Origin: Flaccisagitta enflata
Taxonomy: Eukaryota; Chaetognatha; Sagittoidea; Aphragmophora
Direction of reading: 5' to 3'
Assembly: GCA_965153355.1 (NCBI GenBank)
Contig: OZ231127.1
Location: 52,762,001-52,826,000 of the forward strand
DNA: 64,000 bases
A program made the translations under genes and the position numbers. Positions within the stretch are counted from its first letter, which is position 1. Each line of letters begins with the position of its first letter. Positions 1 to 19,541 of this stretch are shown piece by piece. Under the pieces are notes generated by a model, which was not told where the DNA came from, made no database searches, and saw only the letters and a program-made list of their open reading frames with translations.

Positions 1-60
1 TTTATGTCATTTTTTTCATTATTGTCAGTAGAAAATGATAAAAATGATCAAAATGATTAA

Positions 61-330
61 AGTGAATGAAATGACTAAAATGACTAAAATGATTAGAATT
101 ACTAAAATGACTAAAATGACCAAAATTACTAAAATGACCAAAATTACTAAAATGACCAAAATGACAAAAATGACCAAGATGATAAAAATAAAAAAATGAC
201 TAAATTGACCAAGATGACAAAAATGACAATAATGACAAAAATGACAAAAATGACAAAAATGACAAAAATGACAAAAATGACAAAAATGACAAAAATGACA
301 AAAAATGACAAAAAGTGAAACAAATAATAT
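61..330. repeat. AAAATGAC minisatellite
   Basis: Degenerate tandem units of 9-10 bp (AAAATGACTA, AAAATGACCA, AAAATGAC) run for about 270 bp. The same motif appears on the opposite strand near 63500-63690, inside a mobile element. The open frames crossing it are low-complexity artefacts. Confidence 0.9.
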
Positions 331-415
331 TTTTCATACAAAGTATATAGGTTTACAGTATTATAATATAATAAATCCATCAGATGATTTTTGTCCAATT
401 TTGAGTCGCTCTCAG

Positions 416-530
416 AACAAAGTGCGAGGGTGGAAATATCAGGTTTCGAACGCCTACGGAGAGAGCCTGATAAGCACGAGGAAGGGCAGAGGCCTCATCA
501 AACCTGCTGGTATAGCTCTAGACAGCGTTG
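416..530 (+). CDS. candidate internal exon of an unrecognised gene
   Basis: A 115-bp open segment lies between an acceptor-like CTCTCAG (ending at 415) and a strong donor GTAAGT (531). In the open frame it encodes about 38 residues, including WKYQVSNAYGES and GLIKPAGIALDS. The second piece resembles the start of NHL or YWTD propeller repeats, but that is only a resemblance. Codon use is more gene-like than the AT-rich flanks. No partner exon is seen. It would belong to a gene upstream of the window, or may be a chance open segment. Confidence 0.3.
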
Positions 531-1739
531 GTAAGTATCAGAACAGTTGCACGGAATATTGTCTCTTATCCTAATTTGCATAACTGAGCTGGAACAGTTT
601 TTCGCGAAACAAAAACGGAAGATAAATGAGAAAAGGAAAAAGAAAAACGGTGAGGCTCATAGAATTCATATACCCACATTGTCCTAGTGTTATGAGCTGA
701 TCAGAACAACTTTTGCATATTGACACACCCGAGCCGCTCTGGTTAGTAGTGTCAATATTCGGTATGATCAAAAGATTTTTGACAAAAGAATGATCTGACA
801 AGTGGGAAAATGAGATTGAAACGGTACCGAGTTTTGAAGGTTGTTTTCGGGAATTCTCGGACAGAATTACAGTAAAGTCCCACTCTAACGGATTCTGAGA
901 GATCAACAAATGTCATCAGTTTTCTGCGGAATTCTACTTAGGAAATAAGAGAAAGCAAGCCGAAGGGGCAAAGAATTAACACATGTCATTGGCGGAGTTT
1001 TGTCAAAAAGCAGGTTAATTGGAGCGGTTTTTAACTGCATGTCCTCTATCTGTCAAACTGATGCCACGCTGTTTCATACAGTTCAACCCCTTACTAGGTA
1101 TCAGTGATTTTCAACCATTTTCAAAAAAAGGGTATTAAATGAATAATCTAAGATCTCCTGAAAAATCTGCTCAAAATTTTAATGATCAGACAAAGAATAT
1201 GATTTGGCATATAATTTCAGTGATATGAAGGTTTTCTTCGACAAATCATTCATCATTCAAGACCAATCTGACCATTTTTTCCCATTTCATTTTTGAATAA
1301 CGGTGATTCAAAGTTTATCTATTCTTTGAAAAAACATATCATGGGGCTAACCACATTTTCACGCAAAGTTATGAGAAAGCTAAACCGCCTGAGCTAGTGC
1401 AGTGAAATTTTGCACAAAAAAATGGTAGGTTCTATGCTTTCAGATGATATAAATTAGAATTTCCAAAAATGAAAACATAAAACACAATAAAGGTTGCGCG
1501 GGTTACAGTCGTATGATACGACTCGTATCTGATGACAGGGTAGAAAAAAAAGTCAAATAAACGTAAAATCAAATAAATCAATTTGAAATCGTGAGACATA
1601 AGCGTGACAGATTATGCACTTTCTGCCCTCGGTTTCCCAAAAGCTGAAACTATTACGATGATGATAACGGCAATTCGATGACCAGTTTCAGTCGTGTGTG
1701 GTCAAGCTTTGGAGGTGGCGCCGTGCAATGGACTGCCCA
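531..1739. other. spacer with a decayed foldback arm
   Basis: No gene is recognised. About 1330-1546 matches the right arm of the TA-flanked foldback element at 8834-9608 (shared text includes GAAATTTTGCA and ACAATAAAGGTT, ending in CAGGGTA). This looks like a diverged or solo copy. Confidence 0.5.
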
Positions 1740-2065
1740 ATGAATTGACAAACAGACAGAGAGTACGGTCAGTCTTAAGGGATTGACAGACGGACGGACG
1801 GACAGACCAAGAGATTGAAAGACGGACAGTCAAAGAGATTGACAGACCAACGGACAGGCAATATAACAAATTGATGGACTGATCAACAGACAGTCCAAGA
1901 GAATGATAAACTGACAGATGGACAGACCAAGAGATTGATGGACTGACACATTGACAGACCTAGGACCCGAAGTAGTTAACTTTAACTAGTTAGTTAGATG
2001 GACGGACGGACGTATGGACCGACCGACATAGCGGGTTATAGAGTCGCTTGCATGCGAATAAAAAT
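1740..2065 (-). mobile_element. GACAGAC minisatellite ending in a HINE fragment
   Basis: Degenerate repeats of the AGAGATTGACAGAC type fill 1745-1970. They are followed by GACGGACGGAC, CATAGCGGGTTATAGAG and a decayed end palindrome (AGTCGCTTGCATGCGAAT) plus AAAAA. The last part is the tail end of the HINE family described in other entries. The other end is missing. The strand label follows the common convention used here: '+' for copies read from TTTTTAGTCGC towards CCTTGTT, '-' for the reverse. Confidence 0.55.
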
Positions 2066-2419
2066 GAATAACGGAAAACGTGGGAATCTAAAACAACGCA
2101 AAAAAGGCATGAGACATGGCAAGGGAAAAGGCCAAGAAAATGGCATATCAGGCGCCGTAAGAATATCAAAACGCTTCGAGGGATGTATGAGCAACGATTA
2201 AACGGCAAAGCCAAAAACTCAGACGCAGTCAAGGCAAGAATCAAGTGTCAGGCAACTGGCCAACGCCCCCAAGGAAAATGCCATCTTTTATGACAAAAAG
2301 TCAAAAGCACAACTCAAGAAGGCAAACATTGAACGCCGTTTAAAACGCTAAACAGTAATGATGACATGTGGACGCCAACGACATGGAAAAGGGGAAACGG
2401 GTCGCCCAAGGGCAATATG

Positions 2420-2985
2420 TGGTCAGCGATACCCGTTGCCCTGCTCTGTATGATTGTGAATTGGAGTGAGGGGAAGCAAGGCAGCGTTCCCGAAGAGGAC
2501 GAAGTCCTGTAGAACACAGGGGGACTTTCGTTCGTCCGTCCATCCATCCGTCCGTCCGTCACCCCCAGTCCCGCCCAGGCCTGAAATCTGCCCTCCCAGG
2601 CCTGAAATTTACCCTCTCAGGCCTGAAATTTGCCCTCTCAGGCCTGAAATTTGCCCTCTCAGGCCTGAAATTTGCTTTCTCAGATTTCAGGCCTGAGAGG
2701 GCAGATTTCAGGCCTGGAAAGCAGATTCAAGGCCTAAGACGGCAAATTTCAGGCATGAGAGGGCAAATTTCAGGCCTGAGAGGGCAAATTTCAGGCCTGA
2801 GAGGGCAAATTTCAGGCCTGAGAGGGCAAATTTCAGGCCTGAGAGAGTAAATTTCAGGCCTGAGAGGGCAGATTTCAGGCCTGTGAGGGCCTGGGGGGAC
2901 AAACGCATGGAAGGACGGACGGACAAACGAAAGTCCCCCTGTGTTCTACAGGACTTTGTCCCCTTCAGGGCCGCTACCCAAAAAG
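2420..2985. mobile_element. foldback element with minisatellite arms (family E, copy 1)
   Basis: The two halves form a long inverted repeat. The outer arm GTCCTGTAGAACACAGGGGG near 2504 recurs inverted near 2950. Further in, both arms consist of tandem ~21-bp units containing GGCCTGAAATTTGCCC, in opposite orientation, meeting near 2685. Outside the arms are a GGCAGCG-type motif (near 2480) and its complement CCGCTACCC (near 2972), followed by AAAAA. Start GGTCAGCGATACCCG is shared with copies at 3071 and 57907. Confidence 0.75.
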
Positions 2986-3070
2986 TAAAGAATTGAGCTA
3001 GTAGTCGGAAAACTCGGTTGGTCAGGAAGGAAAGAATAGAAAAAAAAATAATAGTCGCAAAAGCGTTAGA

Positions 3071-3650
3071 TGGTCAGCGGTACCCGTGCCCTGCCTAAGT
3101 TGGTTGTGGTTGAAGTTGAGGGGGGAGCAGGGCAGCGCCCCCAAAGGGGTCAATGACCTATGCTTTCACACATATGGGATTTCTCCTCCTTCTCCTCCTC
3201 CTCCTCCTCCTCCTCCGTCCTCCCCTCCCCCAGTCCCAGGCCCAAATTCCAGTCTCGGCCCAAATCCCAGTCTTGAGACACAAATCCCAGCCTCAAGGCC
3301 CAAATCCTAGCCTCAAGGCCTAAATCCTAGCCTGGAGGCTGAGATTTGGGCCTCAAGGCCGGGATCTGGGCCTCTTGGCTGAGATTTTGATCTTGAGGCT
3401 GAGATTTGGGCTTCACGTCTGAAATCTAGGCCTCCAGGCTAGGATTTAGGCCTTGAGGCTAGGATTTGGGCCTTGAGGCTGGGATTTGGGTCTCAAGACT
3501 GGGATTTGGGCCTCGAGACTGGAATTTGGGCTTCGGGACTCAGATTTGAGGGGAGGGGGGCGTAGAAGGAGAAGGAGGAGAAGGAGGAGAAAATCCCCCA
3601 TATGTGTGAAAGCATAGGTCATCGACTCCCTCGGGGCCGCTGCCCAAAAA
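3071..3650. mobile_element. foldback element with minisatellite arms (family E, copy 2)
   Basis: Same ends as the copy at 2420: GGTCAGCGGTACCCG at the left, GGGGCCGCTGCCCAAAAA at the right. The arms carry ATGCTTTCACACATATGGG near 3160 and its inverse near 3600, then a CTCCTC/GAGGAG tract, then tandem ~20-bp units of the CCTCAAGGCCCAAATCC type inverted about a centre near 3335. The unit sequence differs from copy 1, so the arms were expanded independently or diverged strongly. Confidence 0.75.
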
Positions 3651-3653
3651 TGG

Positions 3654-3706
<53 letters not shown>
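3651..3706. repeat. (GTT)n microsatellite
   Basis: About 18 uninterrupted GTT units start directly after the CCCAAAAA end of the preceding foldback element. Confidence 0.95.
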
Positions 3707-3707
<1 letters not shown>

Positions 3708-3736
3708 TCATCGCTTGTTTATTCCCTCTTGATAAC

Positions 3737-3927
3737 ATCGCGTGCTACGCGACTCTATACCCCGCTTTGTCCGTCCGTCGGTTGGTCCCCTTTTTACTTT
3801 TTCGGCGTTTTTGGGTGTTTAGAGCACATTGCTCTTGCCCAAATGCCCCAGTTATCTTTTCTATTACTGCCACTGCCCCTGCTCACCCGCACGTGCGACT
3901 AGGGTAGCCGTGTATCCGGCTTCGTTC
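3737..3927 (+). mobile_element. HINE-like element, subfamily A
   Basis: Runs from the palindromic end (ATCGCGTGCTACGCGACTCTA) through GTCCGTCCGTCGGTTGG to GCCGTGTATCCGGC and TTCGTT. The inner arm (CGCACGTGCGACTAGG) is complementary to the start. Length ~190 bp; no coding capacity. The family is described under the 28698 copy. Confidence 0.75.
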
Positions 3928-4314
3928 CTTTACATACTGTCTCTTAGTGTTCTTTTGTTTTCCGAATGAAATAGGATTTAATTAAGCCAATTTTTGTAAC
4001 ATGGCGTACAGAGCTGTAAATCGTCTGCTCTTGTCTCGTCTCAGTAGAGTGCTCGAGCAGGTCCTAATTGAATTTTCTTTCTGGTAAGTGCTGAGATCCT
4101 TGCGCAATAACAATGTTCGATGGGTCCTAACTGGGATTCACGTGACTCAACATCACAAAAGCTTCTTACCGTGAAAGCGCGTGCATTGAGAAAAAGGCGC
4201 CGGTCTCGCGCGTTTAAAGACTTTTTGTCACGTTATTAGACGACGCAATCATCGAAACTTTCTGTGACGCTTCAAGTAGGGACGTCGCTGTTTCAGCTGT
4301 CCAAATCAGCGAGG
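3928..4314 (+). promoter_or_regulatory. 5' flank of CARM1
   Basis: No TATA box is obvious. About 4160-4300 is richer in CpG than the surroundings (GCGCGTG, GGCGCCGG, TCGCGCG) and holds a palindromic CRE-like GACGTC at 4281-4286, 29 bp before the start codon. The exact transcription start cannot be set from sequence. Confidence 0.35.
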
Positions 4315-13452
<9,138 letters not shown>

Positions 13453-14580
13453 AAAGGCTGCGTTGTTTCTGTTGGGAATTTACTCCAACCTGTTTCTGTG
13501 TTTTTCAGGTTTCTTTTCCTCGTTTCCCCTATCAACCATTTTCCCTCAATATTTCATGGATAGGTATCAATCTTGAATTATATTGCATTTATTGTTCCAA
13601 ATATCGCAAGTTTATATCCGATATTTGAACATTTAAATATGACGTCTGGAGGAGTCGGTGTGGGGGGGGGGGTGTCGTGTATGAAATGGTTTTGCCCCGT
13701 GGTCGACTTTGCCCTACGCAAATTCTCGCGCTGGGAAAGAAATTTGGAGTTGTTCAAAACGTTCAATTCTAGTTCCAATGGAACTTTTTAAGCTTAGAAG
13801 ATTTTCATCCGCCCGCTAAGATTTGATTTTTTTAAAGCTGCATGTCATTTTTCTCAACAGAAGTTGAAAACTGATTTGTTTCTCTCTGTATGACAATTTC
13901 CCCTTTCTCTTCTTCTGATACTCAGATCTCCGCATTCTCTTCCCGTATGTCTATAAATCGCACCGTTTTTGAATTTTCAGTACAAGCACAGTTATGTATA
14001 TAAAATCATTCCCAGTGTTCTGAAACAAAAGGGGTACATAGAGGGAGAGTACATGAACAATGCGCATTGTATGTGCAGAGTGCATGAATAATGCGCATTG
14101 TATGTATGTATGACTGCAATGGAGGTTTTTCTAATAAGTACTTATATTAGGGACCCTTGCTCCTAAGCCGTTTACGTAAATAATCGAAATTTTTTTCTCC
14201 TTCACCACCACTTTAATTTTATTACAGTCCGCAATCATCATCCTCACCATTATCACCGTCATCGTCATAATCACCATCTAAATCATCATGCTGTTCACGC
14301 CGTTGTACAAAATGTTCATTGTTCTATTTCTATTCCCGTTGGATTTTATCTAGGTTTTTTTTTGCGTGTGTGTGCAAATTTTGCCATGTGTAATCAACTT
14401 TTTCCCTCAATAGAAATAGCGCCATTTACTCGAATCTCCTAGCGTAAGTCCTTTGATGATATGGAATTGAAAAATATTGTAATTTAAAATACTGTACAAT
14501 TGTATTCTTTAAAAAAGAAAATAATCGCGATTTCAATGATCATGGAATGACTATGGGGACAGGGAACAACTAGGACGGAG
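13453..14580. other. CARM1 3' flank between converging genes
   Basis: Presumably holds the CARM1 3' UTR, but no canonical AATAAA was found on the + strand up to about 14.6 kb, so its end is unknown. A G-run (13662-13673) and a degenerate ATC/CATCAC stretch (14230-14290) are the only notable sequences. Confidence 0.4.
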
Positions 14581-14586
14581 TTTATT
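14581..14586 (-). terminator. possible poly(A) signal of the Ly6 gene
   Basis: TTTATT on + reads AATAAA on -, about 295 bp after the Ly6 stop codon. It is the nearest canonical hexamer. Confidence 0.4.
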
Positions 14587-14880
14587 TAAAATGAAAATGC
14601 ACAAAGAAAATCCCACGACTTTCGACTGTACCAAGCTGCTACTTACTATGTAAGTTAAGATATTTCATATTGTTTGTGATCGTAATAATTGTAGGCAAAC
14701 AAAAAATCTTCTCCATCTTCTCCGAAAATACAAAAGACTCTCATTTACACGTATTGCTAGTACTGATGCCGCTGATTGTATGGTTATATACAATGATGTT
14801 CGTTCATTAGCGAAGGGAAGGATACAGACATTTACATCTTGCTGCTTACACCGGAAGACATATTTACAACTGTTGAATGA

Positions 14881-15006
14881 TCACGATTGGTGAAGAGCTT
14901 TGATGATCCAAAGAGTTATTAGTATGGTTGATAGAAGGTAGACTTGACGTGAGAGAACATTTAGTCCCGATGCGCCGTTGCAGTTGTTCGTGTCGCAGTA
15001 GCAAGT
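14881..15006 (-). CDS. Ly6 gene exon 3 (C-terminal)
   Basis: Acceptor CGCCCTTTTCAG, starts TCYCDTNNCNGASG, ends ALHQS before TGA. Phase 0. Supplies the last three cysteines and the hydrophobic tail. Confidence 0.88.
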   Translation of the reverse strand, partial: TCYCDTNNCNGASGLNVLSRQVYLLSTILITLWIIKALHQS

Positions 15007-18000
15007 CTGAAAAGGGCGGGAAATGTTACTCGCAAATTTACTAATTTCAGTAAAGAACCCCATCTTTCTTATTCCTTTCTAGTTACTGTACTTGACCAGT
15101 CTTGAAATGTAGTCAGATTACCATTGTTTGCGTTTTTACCAGTCTAGACATTCAGATATGACAGTTGGGTGCTTCACATAGCAAAATTTGGGAGTATCCT
15201 CTCATCATACTGAGGGAATATGGAGGGAAAAAAACATAAAAATGATCATTTTCTTTTTTTCAAAATTCCTTTATCTTCCGTTTTTGTTTTGGCTTTAAAG
15301 TTTCCACAGATTTCCCAAAATTCAGCAAAATCCTGTGTAATTTTGGTATAATTTATTTCAGAAAATCATAATATTAATAAAAATAAATTAGAATATCCGA
15401 TCATAAACTATAGAGGAGGTTATGAAAAGGCAGATCAACAATTCTTTGAAGAGTAGAAATTGGTAAAAGCTCATCTAAAAAATGTTATTATATTATTTCA
15501 TCTCACTGCATTATGCAAATTAATTCCTCAAAAACAATTTTTTAACAAATGAAAGAAAAACAATTTTTAATAAAAGAAAAATGGTAAGTGTTTTAAAATC
15601 GACTACAAATGTTAGGTAAAGAGGGTGAAAAGAAATAACCAACTTTTGCTATGTGGAGCACCCAAACATGACAGGTTTGAAAATTAAATAACTGAAAGCT
15701 TGAACAACTTGGAAGCTTTGTTTCTGCCTATTTACAAGTCCAAGAACGCAGGGACGTGAAGAGGGGGAACACCCCCACGACTGCATGAGGGCCTGGACCC
15801 AAAGGGGCCCGCGTCAGGGCCAGATAGAGAACTAAGGAAAAAAACCAAATGGTGATTTAAAAAAGTAAAAAAAATAAGGTTTTCATTGATAGACTCAGGA
15901 AAGGACAATTCATTTTCTTCAATTACAAGCGCATGCTTCTTTATGTGGTTTTTAGTTGCGGACACGCAACTCTATAAGAGTCTTTGTTTGTCCGTTGGTC
16001 CATCTGTCCGTCCGTCCGTGAGCACGAGTCAAAAAGTGTGAAAACGCGCGTTTCCACCCCTGCCCACCCGTCCGCAACTGGTATTGGCCGTGTATCCGGC
16101 CTTGTTACCTGATAAACAATAGGGCTTATAAGTTTTATAAAGAAACTTTTCACTTCATTAATGGAAGGTTCATCATAATAAAAAAGTTTTTTTGAAGACT
16201 CAGTGATAAGAGACTTGGCTACAAGGGCGCAGCAACGGGGGTTTGGCAATATGGCTATGCAAGGGGAGGGGCAATTGGGGCCTATGTGACAGGGGGCCTG
16301 GCGAGAGGGGCGCCAATAACAGAATGGCCCGATGACATGGGTGTTGTGGGAGGCTAAGGATTTCCCTGCACGTCCCTGCAAGAACGTATGGGTCAATATT
16401 CCGTATGAGTGCATTGAGAGTGCAGATTTGAGGTTTAAAGATTGGATAGGTCTGCCATTTGATGGTAAATACTTATGTAATAGAGTTGTTGAATTCACAA
16501 TAATGGTTATATGGTTTAGGCGAGCGATTTTGAGGTTTTGGAAGGTTGATTCCAGGTTTGGAAAAACCTGACTGAGGCTTAAGTAGTTTTAAAAAATGAA
16601 AGATTGAAGAAAAGATTTCGTAATGGGTGAATGAAAATTAAAACTTGTCTCCTACAGCTACAGGACATCAGCCTTTTGGGGCCGCCACTCAAAGTTGAGA
16701 TCCTGTGACTCATATCAAGTAACAAGGCCAATAGGGTGCGACGTGTGAATCGTCGAACGAAGGTGTTACCCGACCGACCGACCAACGGACACATCCAGTT
16801 ATAGAGATGCTTTGGCGCAACTAAATTTAACAAGCCCGACCAGGCAACGATGCGTCCGGGCTGTTTCTATGTGAATTGATAATGTAACATATATGGAGAC
16901 AGATGGATGAACAGACAGGAAAAGGCTTTCAAAACATGTTGGTAGATCATTTGTTTCAGTATAGGATCTCACCGTGGCCAAAAACGGCCGAGGAATGCGG
17001 TTTTTGCACAGGCGTAACGGACCGACGGACGGACGGACCCTCTTGTAGTGATGCGTTCCTAACGGACGCATCTTAAAAGGCTAAAAAGAGTGAACAATCC
17101 TCGTTCTTCATTTTAAAGCAAAATATGAGTAACGCCATTGCATTATCGGACTTAGATACAGTCTTTTCGCTGAAATTTGAGTCATATCTCACAAAAATGA
17201 ATGCGACAAACGACTGCTGCGTGACGCGCGAAGTTTTCTCCCAACGATTCTGCATCAATCTGCATGTTGCGATTGATGCCCCGACCAAATTCCGTAAATA
17301 GCGTTGCATCATTATTATTTTGCATCGACTGAAAACTCGCCTTTTGCCACTTACAGACGAAAGTGAAACTTAAGAAATTAACCCCCAAACACTGTAGCAC
17401 CCCCCCCCTACAGTTTAAACAGCTGAATAAGAAAAGACATATAAGATAAGGAATAGATGCTTATACCAATACAATGAGCTTCATCAGAGCGATTTTGGAA
17501 TTTCATCCCTAGTCCAGAGTTATTGTTAAAAAACTACAGTACGATGGGATTAATGACAACGTAAATTGGAGGATATAATTTTATTTTTATCATGTAATTT
17601 TTTAGATTTATGTTTATTGAAGGTAGCTTTGTTAAGTGAAAATATTTGCGTCTTTCAAACTTCAACTGGCGATGTGACCTTATCAAGACTTCATTTTACA
17701 AAGTTATAACCTTCATTTTATAAAGTTATCTCAATAGATTGGGTGAAAAATTTTATATAGTTTTAAAAAAAAAATTAGCTCAATTGCTCTATTTTTACAA
17801 GTTTTATGATTATTTTAAGATTTGCTTAAAAATCAACTTGCATAATTTTTGTTTATTAAACATAGCTATAAAACCTGTAAAAATAGTTGATTGAGCCCTT
17901 GACAGATGAAATCTTGGTGAGGGCAAGTCACCAGTTAAAATTTAAGAGATGTAAATGCATTCACTTAATTTAGCAATGTTTAATTAGCCTAGATCTTTAA

Positions 18001-19502
18001 CATTTTATGATACAAATAAAATTAAGATACCTAAAATCTATCCTGTAGTTTACGTTGTTATTGCTCTCATCATACTATAGCAAAAAAATGTGTTTTTAGC
18101 AATTTGATTGTCATTGCATGCACAGAACATTATCATGAGTGAAATGAGCTTAGTAATGAGGATATACATGTGCAAAATGCGTAGAAATGACACCATATAT
18201 TTCGACTAATATTGAATAGCCTTAATTCATCAATGAATTAATTCACCAATGAATTAAGGCTATTCAATATTAGTCGAAATATATGGTGTTGTTTCTACGC
18301 ATTTTGCACATGTATATCCTCATAACTAAGCTCATTTCGCTCGTGTTTTTAGCAAATTATAAAAAATGTCATTAGTTTTTAGTCGCGTGCACATGACTCT
18401 ATGACCCACTCTGTCCGTCTGTCGGTCTGTCCGTCCGTCTGTCTGTCTGTCCGTCTGTCGGTCGGTCGGTCACACTTAGCTTTTTTAGCTTTTTCGCCGC
18501 TCCTGCCCACCTGCACGCGACTTCGGCTCGTGTATACGGCCTTGTTTAGCTGTAAATCTAGACTGGGAATGAATTTCCAAAATCCAAAATCGCTCTGATG
18601 AGGTTAAGCGGTTATTCTTTATCTTATATACTTCTTTTCATTCCGCGGTTGAGGCTGTAGGGAGGGTGCTACAGTTTTTTGGGGGTTAACTTCTTGAATT
18701 TCACCTTCGTCTGTAGACGTCGAGGACGTCTAGACCCCATTTCATTTTATCTCATATCGCTCGAAGGGTAAACAGACTTGTCGGTGTGGTTCTCCCTTCT
18801 CCCACGCCGGTTAATCTAGGGAGCCTAGTGACAGAGTCACAGAGGCTTGTTTACCTCGGTCTCGATGTTTTCCATGGTGACGTATCTCCTGCAGCCGTAG
18901 GCGATGCCCCAGTCGGCTTTGGTCGCGCATCGGCGCTCCTCTTCTCGCCATCCGGGGGAACCGACCGTGTCCTGAGACTTGCGCGTGATTTTAATGCATG
19001 ACGTCCCTGGAAGCGCGATTGGAAGGCAATGACGGAAGGGAAAAACAACAGTAAACAAACGTCTGCTGGAGAAGGTTGTGTTGATGGACTGGTTGACCAA
19101 AGAGGGATTTCAGATGGTGTGGTTAATTCAGGGGTTTCTTGACGCGGGTGGCCGGGTGGGAAGGGGGGTTAGATCTTGCTAACCATATTTTCTTTTTTCT
19201 CAGTTCTTAGAGCTCAGTAGATGTCGTCTAGACTTGGAAATACGGAGGAATTCATGAAAAGAATGTAAATACAGTGGAACCCCGCTTCCTTGACAACGCC
19301 GTTAACAGCAACCTGCCATTAGTGTACAACAAACTCAGGTCCCAAATTTTTCTGGCCTTTTGTAATGCTAAATTGCCCCTAGATAACGGGCACGCATTTA
19401 GCGGTGAATCGCCAATATCGGTCAAATATCTTATGCCAAAATGACCCTAAACTCTTTGATAAAGGCAAACATACTGAAGCCCACCAACAAAGAGAGAAAA
19501 AA

Positions 19503-19541
<39 letters not shown>

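Larger units (their letters stand above)
17354..18713. mobile_element. large foldback element hosting three nested elements
   Basis: Inverted arms of ~170 bp start CAGACGAAAGTGAAACTTAA at the left and end TTTCACCTTCGTCTG at the right, flanked by TA. Both arms contain GTTAACCCCCAAA and ATCAGAGCGATTTTGGA on opposite strands. Inside lie the elements at 17537-18077, 18134-18345 and 18376-18546. It sits in the second intron of the Ly6 gene. Confidence 0.75.

Noticed and set aside
571-909. 112-codon minus-strand frame
   Set aside because: AT-rich, no recognised domain, and overlaps the candidate exon's downstream intron; looks like a chance open frame.
2500-2960. CRISPR-like spaced repeats
   Set aside because: Units are contiguous ~21-bp tandem repeats without spacers, inverted about a centre, in a eukaryotic genome.
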